NCBI RefSeq assembly: GCF_000379065.1
Contig: NZ_KB900614.1
Span: forward strand, 2,761,030 to 2,824,012
Reading direction: 5' to 3'
Length of the DNA: 62,983 bases
From: Salinispora mooreana
GTDB lineage: Bacteria; Actinomycetota; Actinomycetes; Mycobacteriales; Micromonosporaceae
The notes under the pieces were generated by a model. It was not told where the DNA came from, made no database searches, and saw only the letters and a list, made by a program, of their open reading frames with translations. The position numbers were made by a program, and so were the translations under genes. Positions 15,873 through 24,026 of the stretch are shown piece after piece (positions within the stretch are counted from its first letter, which is position 1; each line of letters opens with the position of its first letter).

Positions 15873-16127
15873 CAACGCCTACCTCGTGCAAGGACGTCGA
15901 GCTACGGTCGCCGCAACTATTCACGATTCCTGCTCACCGGTCGCCTCGACACGCCAGCGTCCGTCGCGCCCCCAGCCCACCCGCGGGTCGGCAAGGGCAA
16001 CCGCGACACTGCTCCGGCATCGAGGCGCCGCATCCCGTGGACTCACGCCCGAGCCGCCTTCGCCCTGCTCAACGCCCGGCTTGACATTGGTCCTGAATGG
16101 AGCGACGGTCGAACCGATCCGCCCTGA
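15873..16127 (+). pseudogene. Small element protein lacking a normal start
   Basis: The open frame after TGA at 15870 reads YGRRNYSRFLLTGRLDTP, then RRIPWTHARAAFALLNARLD, ending at TGA 16125. The second motif is common in short proteins encoded beside replication-relaxation genes in actinomycete elements. No ATG, GTG or TTG lies in frame before the conserved part. Either the start was lost by an indel near 15880-15900 or translation begins unusually. Confidence 0.4.
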
Positions 16128-16154
16128 TCAACGGCACGGATCAGCCGATACCGA

Positions 16155-16245
16155 CCGGGACCCGGAACCTGACAGGCACCGGGAACGGGACCGGGACCTG
16201 ATCCGAACCGAGATCGGGACCTGAAGCGGGACCGGGACCGGGACT
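16155..16245. repeat. GGGACC/CGGGAC hexamer-rich tract
   Basis: At least seven CGGGAC or GGGACC units occur within about 90 bases, partly in tandem (GGGAACGGGACCGGGACC; GGGACCGGGACCGGGACT). The same motif recurs as GGACCGG up to about 16500. The stretch 16128-16309 has no convincing gene. A binding array for a replication or recombination protein is possible; chance from a GC-rich low-complexity coding relic is the alternative. Confidence 0.45.
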
Positions 16246-16359
16246 CGCAGCGGCACCGAACCATGCTCAGCAATCTCGAACTCACGCCCTCGACCCGAGA
16301 GGAGTCCCCATGGACGCACACCGCGCTCAGCGTCCCGAGCGCCGACACCGAGGAGGCCT

Positions 16360-16617
16360 ATGCCACCACACGACTCAGCCGGACAGGCTGATCACCACAA
16401 AGCCGAGCCGGGCCGGACCGGGCAGCGTCCGGTCCGGGACCGGCACGGCCGCCGCGACCCTGCGGACCGGACCACGCGGACCGGTCCCCGGTACACGGTC
16501 GGCCCGCCCAAGACGGTCCCGATGACCCCCGACGAGTACGCCCGCGCGGTCCATGCCTGGGCGGTCCTGATCGCCGCCTGGTGGACCGACAACCCACCCG
16601 ATGAAGACAACGAGTAG
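16360..16617 (+). CDS. Small hypothetical protein upstream of the serine recombinase
   Basis: AGGAGG at 16351-16356 precedes ATG 16360. The 85-residue product is basic and disordered for about 50 residues, then has a conserved-looking helix VPMTPDEYARAVHAWAVLIA followed by AWWTDNPPDEDNE. Small proteins with this tail are common next to serine recombinases in actinomycete elements; the function is unknown. A shorter overlapping frame from ATG 16310, also with a GAGGAG site, may act as a leader that feeds ribosomes to this start. Confidence 0.6.
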   Translation: MPPHDSAGQADHHKAEPGRTGQRPVRDRHGRRDPADRTTRTGPRYTVGPPKTVPMTPDEYARAVHAWAVLIAAWWTDNPPDEDNE

Positions 16618-16624
16618 CTCCGAA

Positions 16625-16656
16625 GCGCTGCGGCCGGACCAGTCCGGCCGCAGCGC
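16625..16656. promoter_or_regulatory. 15-bp hairpin just before the recombinase
   Basis: A perfect inverted repeat (GCGCTGCGGCCGGAC 16625-16639, GTCCGGCCGCAGCGC 16642-16656) with only two bases between lies between the small gene's stop (16617) and the recombinase ribosome-binding site (GTGAGGA, 16664-16670). No U-run follows. It could be an operator or an attenuator that limits recombinase expression. Confidence 0.6.
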
Positions 16657-16674
16657 CCACCACGTGAGGACGTG

Positions 16675-18426
16675 ATGCATATGGCCGCCCGCAACAGAGC
16701 CCGCAAACCGAAAGAACAGGCCGCGACCGGGACCGTCCGCGTCGCGGTTTACACCCGCCGCTCAACGGATGAAGAGCACCAGCCGTTCTCGATCGAGGCG
16801 CAGGACACCAAGCTCGCCGCGTACGTCGCCTCGCAGCCCGGCTGGCACATCGTCGAGCGGTTCACCGACGACGCCTCCGGCGCGAGCATGGAGCGCCCCG
16901 GCCTGCGCAAGGCCCTCGCCGCCGCCAAGGCGGCACGCTACGACCTGCTGCTCGTCTACCGCCTCGACCGCTTCACCCGCCGCATCCGCGACCTCGCCGT
17001 CCTCATGGACGAGCTGGAGAAGGCCGACGTCCACTTCCGGTCCGCAACCGAGCCGTTCGACACCTCCACGCCGGCCGGGCGGATGCTGGTCCAGATGCTC
17101 GGCGTCTTCGCCGAGTTCGAACGCGAGATCATCATCGACCGGGTCCGCAACGGCATGGAACGCAAGGCCGCCAAGGGCAAGTGGACCGGCGGACCGGTCC
17201 CCTACGGCTACCAACTGGACCGCGACCTCGACATCCCGGTCCCGGACCAGGCCGAAGCCGCCGTGGTCCGCCAGATCTTCACCGCCTACGCCCGGACCAG
17301 AGTGGGGACCAGGTCCATCGCAACCGCGCTCAACCAGCGCGGCATCCGCACCAAGACCGGCAAGCCCTGGTCCGGCTACACGATCGGCCGGATGCTGTCC
17401 AACCGCGTCTACCTCGGCGAGAAGGTCTTCGGCGACATCAACGTCCCCGGCGCACACGACCCGATCATCAACCCCGACCTGTTCGACGAGGTACAGGAGA
17501 TCATGAGCACCCGTGGCGAGCCCGGCTCCAAGCGAGCCGCGTCGAACTCCGACTACGACCTGACCGGGCTGATCACCTGCCCGGCCTGCGGGCTGAAGTA
17601 CATCGGGACCTCCGCACAAGGCCGCAGCCGCACCTACCGCTACTACACCTGCTTCTCCCGCATCCGCTACGGCAGCCACGGCTGCGACGCTCCCCGCCTA
17701 CCCGCCGAGGAGATCGACCAGGCCGTCTTCGCCGCGCTCCTCGGCCTCTACAGCGACACCGACCTCATCGCCGACGCCATCCACGCCGAGCGGCAGCACC
17801 GCGCCGGCCAGTACGAGTCACACAGAGCAGAACTCGCCGCCATCGGTCGGGAGATCGAACAGGCCGAGGACGCGATGGACCGCTACCTGACCGCGTTCGA
17901 AACCGGTGCTCTCGACGCCGACACCTGCGGCCAGCGCGTCCGCGATCTCAAGATCCGTCTCGAACGGCTCGCCCGCCGCCGCGACGACCTGGAGCACGCC
18001 CTCACCACAGCACCCGGCAAGCCCAGCCAGAAGGCCATCGACCAGCTACGGCGAGACCTCGCCCACGTCTTCCGGCACGGCACTCCCGGTCAGCGCAAGG
18101 CGCTGATCGAGGCCAACATCGCCGAGATCCACTTCGACGGAGACAAGCTGGTCCCGGTCTTCAAGATCCCGGAGGAAGCAACAGAGCCGGTCGAAAACTC
18201 GACCGGCTCGTCCGCTGCTGCGGTTCGCGCAATGGAACCTGTGGTGCGCCGCCAGGGACTCGAACCCCGAACCCGCGGATTAAGAGCCGGCGTTGATCCA
18301 TGCTTCGCCGTCCCTGCGCGTCCCATCAGTCCCTGCACCGGCAGGTTTCGGCCAGTGCTACCGGACGCACGTACCACACGATCCACCCGCCGTCGGCCCT
18401 GTCCACGGCGACCGAGCACCCGCTGA
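16675..18426 (+). CDS. Large serine recombinase (integrase of E1)
   Basis: This is a 583-residue site-specific recombinase. The resolvase domain carries catalytic Ser30 (VAVYTRRSTDEE), YRLDRFTRRIRDLAVL and FAEFEREIIIDRVRNGM. The recombinase domain begins GGPVPYGYQLD. The zinc ribbon has Cys pairs (TCPACGLKY and YYTCFSRIRYGSHGCDAP). A coiled coil follows (about 395-455), as in phiC31/TG1-type integrases. GTG 16672, ATG 16675 and ATG 16681 are all possible starts; GTGAGGA spacing favours 16675. From about residue 523 the frame is the 45-bp tRNA-Lys core and foreign DNA (VVRRQGLEPRTRGL onward), so the annotated tail is an integration product. It is predicted to integrate E1 in the tRNA-Lys-derived site. 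Confidence 0.9.
   Translation: MHMAARNRARKPKEQAATGTVRVAVYTRRSTDEEHQPFSIEAQDTKLAAYVASQPGWHIVERFTDDASGASMERPGLRKALAAAKAARYDLLLVYRLDRFTRRIRDLAVLMDELEKADVHFRSATEPFDTSTPAGRMLVQMLGVFAEFEREIIIDRVRNGMERKAAKGKWTGGPVPYGYQLDRDLDIPVPDQAEAAVVRQIFTAYARTRVGTRSIATALNQRGIRTKTGKPWSGYTIGRMLSNRVYLGEKVFGDINVPGAHDPIINPDLFDEVQEIMSTRGEPGSKRAASNSDYDLTGLITCPACGLKYIGTSAQGRSRTYRYYTCFSRIRYGSHGCDAPRLPAEEIDQAVFAALLGLYSDTDLIADAIHAERQHRAGQYESHRAELAAIGREIEQAEDAMDRYLTAFETGALDADTCGQRVRDLKIRLERLARRRDDLEHALTTAPGKPSQKAIDQLRRDLAHVFRHGTPGQRKALIEANIAEIHFDGDKLVPVFKIPEEATEPVENSTGSSAAAVRAMEPVVRRQGLEPRTRGLRAGVDPCFAVPARPISPCTGRFRPVLPDARTTRSTRRRPCPRRPSTR
18242..18286. other. E1/E2 junction: 45-bp copy of the tRNA-Lys 3' half
   Basis: These 45 bases are identical to 40205-40249, the CCA end to the anticodon loop of tRNA-Lys on the minus strand. 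They are not followed by the 5' half of the tRNA, so this is no functional gene. The left ten bases also match 1894-1903. The simplest reading is the distal attachment site of E2, into which E1 later inserted. Confidence 0.8.
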
Positions 18427-18542
18427 GCACCCACGCCCACCCTGATCCTGGTTGCGTCAGCCATGACGATCGATCTCCCATCGCTTATGCACGTCCGACG
18501 CAGACACTCGACAACGCGAAGAAAAACTTTCCACCGCAGGCA
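18287..18542. other. Gene-free left end of E2
   Basis: This is 256 bases between the attachment core and the NUDIX operon. The recombinase frame runs through it to 18426 only by chance. It contains an AT-richer patch (GAAGAAAAACTTTCC, about 18518-18532) before the palindrome at 18543, probably promoter DNA. I see no other gene or repeat. Confidence 0.4.
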
Positions 18543-18565
18543 CTTCTTGTCGATCTGACAAGAAG
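18543..18565. promoter_or_regulatory. Palindromic operator over the NUDIX regulator's ribosome-binding site
   Basis: CTTCTTGTC and GACAAGAAG form a perfect 9-bp inverted repeat with a five-base spacer. The right arm includes the AAGAAGG Shine-Dalgarno sequence of GTG 18571. NrtR-type NUDIX regulators bind palindromes upstream of their operons, so autoregulation by the adjacent gene product is likely. Confidence 0.6.
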
Positions 18566-18570
18566 GTAGC

Positions 18571-19305
18571 GTGAGCGCCATGCGAGATCGATGGCAATCA
18601 TCAGGGGTGCTACTCACGGTGGACCTGGTGATCCTGACCCTGCGTGAGGATCGTCTCCGGGTTCTGCTGGTGGAGCGCGGTAACGAGCCGTACCAGGGGG
18701 CGTTCGCCCTACCCGGCGGCTTCCTCCGGGACCGCTCGGAGGGCATCCTTGCCGCGGCGGCGAGGGAGTTGTCCGAGGAGGCCGGTCTCGACGCCGGGAC
18801 GCTGCACCTTGAGCAACTCGCGGTGTACGGCGACCCGGGCCGTGACCCCCGTGGTCGGGTTGTCTCCGTAGCTCACCTGGCGGTCGCTCCCCGGCTGCCG
18901 GAACCGGTGGCGGGTACAGATGCCGCAGACGCCCGCTGGATACCCGTTGACCATGTGCTCGACGAATCAACCCCCCTCGCCTTCGACCATCTGAAGATAG
19001 TGATCGATGGGGTGGAACGCGCCCGCGCAAAGTTGGAGAGCACCGCCCTCGCCACCGCTTTCTGCGGGCAGACCTTCACCCTTTCCGAGCTGCAACGGGT
19101 CTACGAAGTCGTGTGGGACACCCGCCTCGACGCCCGCAATTTCTACCGCAAGGTACAGGGAGTACGCGGTTTCGTGATGCCGGCAGGGCCCATCAGAAAG
19201 ACAGAAGGCGGGCGACCCGCCCGGCTCTTCCGTGCCGGCCCGACCACTGTCCTGTATCCGCCCTTGGTCCGCCCGGACCGGACTGCACAAGGAGAAGACC
19301 GGTGA
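18571..19305 (+). CDS. NrtR-like NUDIX-domain transcriptional regulator
   Basis: This 244-residue protein starts at GTG 18571. The NUDIX domain (about 10-150) has FALPGGFL and a NUDIX-box-like helix AAARELSEEAGLD, which keeps the REx-SEEAG core. It ends with FDHLKIVIDGVERARAKLES. A C-terminal winged helix follows (LSELQRVYEVVWDTRLDARN, FYRKVQGVRGFV). This layout is that of NrtR regulators, where ADP-ribose or related NAD metabolites bind the NUDIX domain and release DNA. It overlaps the nucleoside-phosphorylase-fold gene by four bases, so it probably controls that cassette in response to a nucleotide signal. A catalytically active NUDIX hydrolase is the alternative. Confidence 0.82.
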   Translation: MSAMRDRWQSSGVLLTVDLVILTLREDRLRVLLVERGNEPYQGAFALPGGFLRDRSEGILAAAARELSEEAGLDAGTLHLEQLAVYGDPGRDPRGRVVSVAHLAVAPRLPEPVAGTDAADARWIPVDHVLDESTPLAFDHLKIVIDGVERARAKLESTALATAFCGQTFTLSELQRVYEVVWDTRLDARNFYRKVQGVRGFVMPAGPIRKTEGGRPARLFRAGPTTVLYPPLVRPDRTAQGEDR

Positions 19306-20456
19306 CAGACGACATCGTGGTGATCCTGACCGCACTCGACCTGGAATACCAGGCGGTCCGCGAAAATCTGACCGACCCGCAGCTGCACCGGCACCGGGCG
19401 GGAACCCGGTTCGAAACCGGCTGGCTGGCCGGCCGTCGTTGCCAGGTGGCCCTCGGCCTCGTTGGCAAGGGCAACCATCCGGCGGCCGTGCTGGCCGAAC
19501 GGGCGATCGCCGAGTTCGATCCGGTCGCCGTGCTGTTCGTCGGTGTGGCGGGTGCGCTGCGACCAAAACTCGCGCTCGGCGACGTCGTCGTCGCCACGCA
19601 CGTCTACGCCTACCACGGTGGGACGAACGAGGACGACGGCCTCAAGGCACGGCCCCGGGTGTGGGAGATCCCCCACGGCCCGGACCAGATCGCACGGCAC
19701 CTGGGGCGGACCGGCACCTGGACCACGCAACCAGCCTCGGGGGGTACGGCTCCCCGGGTGCACTTCGGGCCGATCGCCGCAGGTGAGGTGGTACAGGACT
19801 CCACGGTGTCCGACCATGCCCGGTGGGTGCGGCAGCACTACAACGATGCGCTGGCAATCGAGATGGAAGCCGCCGGCGTCGCCCAGGCCGGCCACCTCAA
19901 CCGCTCACCGGTCGTCGTGGTGCGCGGCATCAGCGACCGCGCTGACGGCACGAAGACCAATACCGACGGTGCCAACTGGCAGCCGAAGGCGGTGGCCAAC
20001 GCCGCCGCTTTCGCCACCGCCCTCGCCGGCGAGCTGGTGCGGGAGGCACAGACCAGTTCAACCCGACCCCAGGCCGAGCCGAGGAGAACCCCAACGATGA
20101 ACCCGACGGTGAACAATTCTGCCAGCAGCGCGGCCCAGGTAGGCGTACAGGCCGGTCACATTCACGGCAACGTCTGGGTCGGTGGCCCGCCGCCGTCGAC
20201 GTCCTCGGATCTGTCCAGCCACCTCGCCGAGCTGCGAGAGCAGCTGTGGCGGGCGCACCGGTCGGGGCACCTTGACCAGCCGACCTACGAGGCGGCCGAG
20301 ACCGAACTCACCGCCGCCGACAAAGCACTCGACGACCCGCGCGACGGCAGCAAACTGGTGGTGGCACTCAAGCGGCTCCGCGGGCTGGTCGGGGACGTGG
20401 CCGAACTGGCCGCGAAGGTCGCCGCCATTATCGCAGTAAGCCGGGGCGTGCTATGA
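19302..20456 (+). CDS. Nucleoside-phosphorylase/nucleosidase-fold protein with C-terminal adaptor segment
   Basis: GTG 19302 overlaps the NUDIX stop. The 384-residue protein has an N-terminal phosphorylase superfamily-1 domain (about 1-250): VILTALDLEYQAVR, VLFVGVAGALRPKLALGDVV, LAIEMEAAGVAQ (purine/ribose-binding Glu) and VRGISDRADGTKTN (catalytic Asp). It resembles MTA/SAH nucleosidases. A linker leads to AQVGVQAGHIHGNVWVG (about 279-295), a short HG-containing segment common before or after effector domains in actinobacterial conflict proteins, then a C-terminal helical region. The fusion suggests an N-glycosidic-bond-cleaving effector held by an adaptor, not a housekeeping enzyme. The next gene carries the same segment. 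Confidence 0.75.
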   Translation: MTDDIVVILTALDLEYQAVRENLTDPQLHRHRAGTRFETGWLAGRRCQVALGLVGKGNHPAAVLAERAIAEFDPVAVLFVGVAGALRPKLALGDVVVATHVYAYHGGTNEDDGLKARPRVWEIPHGPDQIARHLGRTGTWTTQPASGGTAPRVHFGPIAAGEVVQDSTVSDHARWVRQHYNDALAIEMEAAGVAQAGHLNRSPVVVVRGISDRADGTKTNTDGANWQPKAVANAAAFATALAGELVREAQTSSTRPQAEPRRTPTMNPTVNNSASSAAQVGVQAGHIHGNVWVGGPPPSTSSDLSSHLAELREQLWRAHRSGHLDQPTYEAAETELTAADKALDDPRDGSKLVVALKRLRGLVGDVAELAAKVAAIIAVSRGVL

Positions 20457-22452
20457 CGGTACGGCAGGTCACCATGCCCATCCACGACAACGCCGCGAAC
20501 GTGGGCGTCCAGGCCGAATCGGTGCACGGTGATATCACCGTCTACTTCCTCCCACCGGGTGCCGGGCCGGAGGAAAAGCTCCGGGTCGGCGTGAACTACC
20601 TCAACGGCGGGATGCCCAGCAAGGCCGGAGAGCTCATCTACGACGTCCTGATGAGGGACACACCAGCAGCGAGGCGTGGTTCCACTGGCTGCTGGCCGTG
20701 ATTAGCGGGCGGACCCTGCGTCAGCTGTCCGAGGAGGACATCGCCAAACTGAGCGCGGCCCGCAGTCGGCTCCCGCTGCACAGGCAGGACATCTGGGCGG
20801 ATGGTCTACGGGTCATCAGCCGGCTCTTGGACGCCCTGGGCTCCCAGCAAGCGGAGCTGCGCCAGCTCGTCCGCAAGGAGCTCGCCGGTCTGGACCCGCT
20901 GCTCCGGGAAAAAATCGTGCGGCATCTTCAGCTGTTCCTCAGCGGCCCGGTTGAGGACGAGATGTGGACGGTCAGCGTCGCCGAAGCCAGGAAGGCGCAA
21001 CGCGCAAACGGTCGCTCTGATCGGGTATGGCGCTTCTTCTACCCGGCACCCGCGAACCCCCGCGCCCGGAAGCCCGTTCCCGCGGCCACGACCGGCTGGG
21101 ACGTCGCCTTAGCGGTCGTCGCGACAGCGGTGGCCGCCACGGCGGCTGGCTGGCTCTGTTGGGTCATTCTCACCTCCGGCCGGGTCGTACCGACGGTAGC
21201 TCTGCTGCTGTCGATCGGAGCCGGCTACCTCTGTGCGGTCCACGGTGCCGCGTGGCGCTTCAACGTGGAACGGCGGCGGGCCAAGGACGCCATGCACCGG
21301 CTCCCCCAGCAGCGGAAGGCGGCGCCATCCGGCGGCTTCGCCAACCGGGTCGACCGCCTCTTCAAGCAGTACGCCGGACGGTACGTCCCCGATAGGGTCG
21401 ACCGATCCGAATGGCTGAACGTGACCGCCGGTATTCGCCGCCACCTCAGGGACGAGATCGTCGAGGCCTACCGGGAGACCCGGGTCAGCGACAAGGAGAT
21501 CGCCTGGCTGATCCGCCACCGCGTCGGCGACCTCAAAACCCGGTGGACCAACGGCACCCTGTGGGCCTACCGCAAACAGTTGCGCACCCCGATCCGCACC
21601 CGCGCCCTCGTCGTCCTCAGCGGCCTCGTCGCGGCGGCCTGCTGGCTACTGGTGATCGCCACCGCGGTGCCGCAGAAACCTCTCACCGCTATCGCCGCCA
21701 CAGTCGTCTTACTCGTCGCCGCCTGGCCCGCGTTGCGGGGCTGGTCGCGGATCGTGCTCGAGGCTCGACGTTCCGCCGCCGACCAGGCGGAGTACGACCA
21801 GCGGATGGCCGATAGTTGGGCGGCCCACGAGCGGTGGACCCGCAAACTCGACAGCAAGCCCGAGGACGCGGAGATGGCGGCCTGGCTGGACTGCGACTGC
21901 CGCCTCCTGATCGACAAGGCAATGGCGCACTACAAGCTCTGCCCGACCGACGTGATCGCCTACGCGGTCATCGAGGCACCCGCCAAGCCCTACATGAAAC
22001 GGGGCCGGGTTCGTAACGGCCCCTGGCGGTACGGCCGGTACGAGCTGCTGGTGTTCCTACTCACCCCTGACGGTGTGCGGCAGATGAGTGCCCAGCTCGA
22101 CTTCGAGCAGGCGACCTTCCACAACCTGCGCCGGGCCAATTACCGGTTCGAGGCCGTGGCCGCCGTACGAGTGGCCGAATCCGACAAACACGCCCGGACC
22201 TTCGAGTTGGCGCTGGTCAACGGCGAACTCACCGCAGTCAACGTGACCGAGGCCAGCACGGACAAGCTGCAGGAGGGTGAAAGCCCGTTGACCCTGTCGG
22301 CAGCGGCCCTGGACGCCAGCGGCCTCACGACCACCCTGCACGTCCTCGAGGGTGTCGCCGCGGAGGGCAAGGAATGGATCCAGCGGGAACGGCAACGCGG
22401 CCGGAAGCGGGAAGAAGGGTTCATCTCCGCTATCCGGGACCTGCTCGACTGA
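20453..22452 (+). pseudogene. Adaptor-segment membrane protein, broken by a frameshift
   Basis: The start at ATG 20453 overlaps the upstream stop. The first frame has NAANVGVQAESVHGDITVYF, matching the segment in the upstream gene, then KAGELIYDVLM, and stops at 20701. Reading one frame back at about 20653 continues naturally as EGHTSSEAWFHWLLAVISGR and runs open to 22452. The rejoined product of about 665 residues has hydrophobic pairs (WDVALAVVATAVAATAAGWL with VVPTVALLLSIGAGYLCAVH; a second pair near ALVVLSGLVAAACWLLVIAT) and a soluble C-terminal domain. No slippery heptamer is visible, so mutation or sequencing error is likelier than programmed shifting. GTG 20698 could restart the second part. 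Confidence 0.6.
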
Positions 22453-22553
22453 ACGGAAACAACGCCCACCGACCGCACCGACGGTGTCGAAGCCCGGAGC
22501 GCCGGTCTACGTCCCATCGACGATCTGCCGACGACGGGTTGCGGCCTCCGGGT

Positions 22554-24026
22554 CTACGCCGGCTTCGTCGCGCCGCCGCTCCGAGGGACGACCGCAGCGG
22601 TGGCTTCGGCGGCAGCGTGGGATAGCTCGGGCAGTACGTCCCCGTAGAACTTGGCGGTGAAGTGTGGGCTGGAGTGGCGGAGTCGGTTGGAGATGACCTT
22701 CATCTGGACGCCGGCGGCGAGGCCCATGGTGGCGGCGCCGTGGCGGAGGTCGTGGAGTCGGATGGGTGGTAGGCCGGCTTGGGTGGCGAGGTGGTGGAAG
22801 TGGTCGGTGACATCGGCGGGGTGGAGCCGCCCGCCGATGGGGGTGGTGAACACCAGTCCCGTCTTGGCCCAAGCCGCCCCGGCCGCGAGGTGTTCGCGGT
22901 GTTGCCGGGCGCGGTGGGCGCGCAGTACCGCGATGGTTTCGGTGTCGAGGGCGACGGTGGCTTCGCTGTCGGTGGTTTTCGGGGTGTCGATGGCGGTGGC
23001 CCAGCCGTGTTGGACGAGTTGCCAGCGGACGGTGAGGGTGGCGGCGTCGAGGTTGAGGTCGTCCCAGTGCAGGCCGCAGGCTTCCCCTCGGCGGAGGCCG
23101 GTGAAGGTGATGAGGTGGTAGAGAGCGTAGAGCCGGTCGTTGGCGCCGTGGGTGTGGTCGAGGAATCGGCCGGTGTGTTCGGGTGTCCAGATCATGACGG
23201 GGCTGGGTGGCTTGCCGGTGTCACGCCAGGTGCGGATGCGTTGGTCGGTCCAGATGGTGGGCTTGGGTGGTCGGGCGGTGGGTAGTTCGATCATGAGGGC
23301 GGGGTTGGTGTCGATGTAGCGGTGGCGGCGCATCGCGTCGTTGAGGGCCTTGCGGAGGGTGGCGTGGATGACGTGCAGGGTCCGTGTGCCGACGATTCGC
23401 TGGTTTTTGACTTGGGCGCGTTTGGCGGGGTCGCGGCTGGCGCGCAGGGTGGCGATGGTGGTGTTGCGTGCGGCGATGGCGTTGTACATGGCGTCGATGT
23501 GGCCGGGGCGGAGCCGGTCGATACGTAGGTGGCCGAGGTGCGGGATCAGGTACAGCCGGATGTGTCCTTCGTAGGAGCGCAGGGTTCCTGCCTTGATGTT
23601 CTTGCGTCCGGCGAGCCAGTCGGTCAGATACGCCTCCATCGTCGGTAGTTCGGTGGGGGTGATGTCCAGATGCAGCGCCCGCCGGACCTGATCCGGGTTG
23701 GGAACGGGTGCGCCGGCTTTCACCGCGGCCTCGATGAGGTCACCGGTCTTGATGGTGGAGTGCGGATCGGTGGGGTCAGGGACAGCGAGCGCGGCCCGGA
23801 TGCGGTCCAGTACGGCGTCGGCGTCGGCTTGGGTGGTGTAGGGGCCGTGGCGTAGCGGGCGGCGGGTGCCGTCGACGCGGGCGGGGATCTCGATCTGCCA
23901 GTGCCAGTGGCCGTGGGTGCGGGACCAGCCACCGCCGGGCCGGCGCAGCTGGGGACAGGAGCGTCCCAGCCTGCGGCCCGTGACGCTGTCGCGGCAGCCG
24001 CAGCGTTTGAAGGTGGATCCCTTCAC
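22554..24026 (-). CDS. Tyrosine site-specific recombinase (integrase)
   Basis: This 490-residue integrase starts at GTG 24026 and overlaps the excisionase gene by four bases. It has an N-terminal arm-type region with Cys residues (FKRCGCRDSVTGRRLG), a core-binding SAM-like domain (about 165-290), then the catalytic set: Arg in TFTGLRRGEACGLHW, HDLRHGAAT, and Tyr in AKFYGDVLPELS. It is a relative of the truncated integrase at 1243-1752. It is the only intact tyrosine integrase inside E2 and is therefore the candidate for E2 integration in tRNA-Lys. It lies 4 kb from the attachment site, not beside it, so E2 may be composite. Confidence 0.9.
   Translation of the reverse strand: MKGSTFKRCGCRDSVTGRRLGRSCPQLRRPGGGWSRTHGHWHWQIEIPARVDGTRRPLRHGPYTTQADADAVLDRIRAALAVPDPTDPHSTIKTGDLIEAAVKAGAPVPNPDQVRRALHLDITPTELPTMEAYLTDWLAGRKNIKAGTLRSYEGHIRLYLIPHLGHLRIDRLRPGHIDAMYNAIAARNTTIATLRASRDPAKRAQVKNQRIVGTRTLHVIHATLRKALNDAMRRHRYIDTNPALMIELPTARPPKPTIWTDQRIRTWRDTGKPPSPVMIWTPEHTGRFLDHTHGANDRLYALYHLITFTGLRRGEACGLHWDDLNLDAATLTVRWQLVQHGWATAIDTPKTTDSEATVALDTETIAVLRAHRARQHREHLAAGAAWAKTGLVFTTPIGGRLHPADVTDHFHHLATQAGLPPIRLHDLRHGAATMGLAAGVQMKVISNRLRHSSPHFTAKFYGDVLPELSHAAAEATAAVVPRSGGATKPA

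Noticed and set aside
16762..17679. Minus-strand frame inside the serine recombinase
   Set aside because: Antisense shadow of a well-supported gene with catalytic motifs on the plus strand.
18242..18286. A second tRNA-Lys gene
   Set aside because: Only the 3' half is present; the 5' half and D-arm are replaced by unrelated sequence, so it is an attachment copy.
20640..20660. Programmed frameshift in the adaptor/membrane gene
   Set aside because: No slippery heptamer or clear downstream structure was found; mutation or sequence error is simpler.
22442..22553. Attachment site next to the intact tyrosine integrase
   Set aside because: The 110 bases after the integrase show no tRNA-like or repeated sequence within the window.
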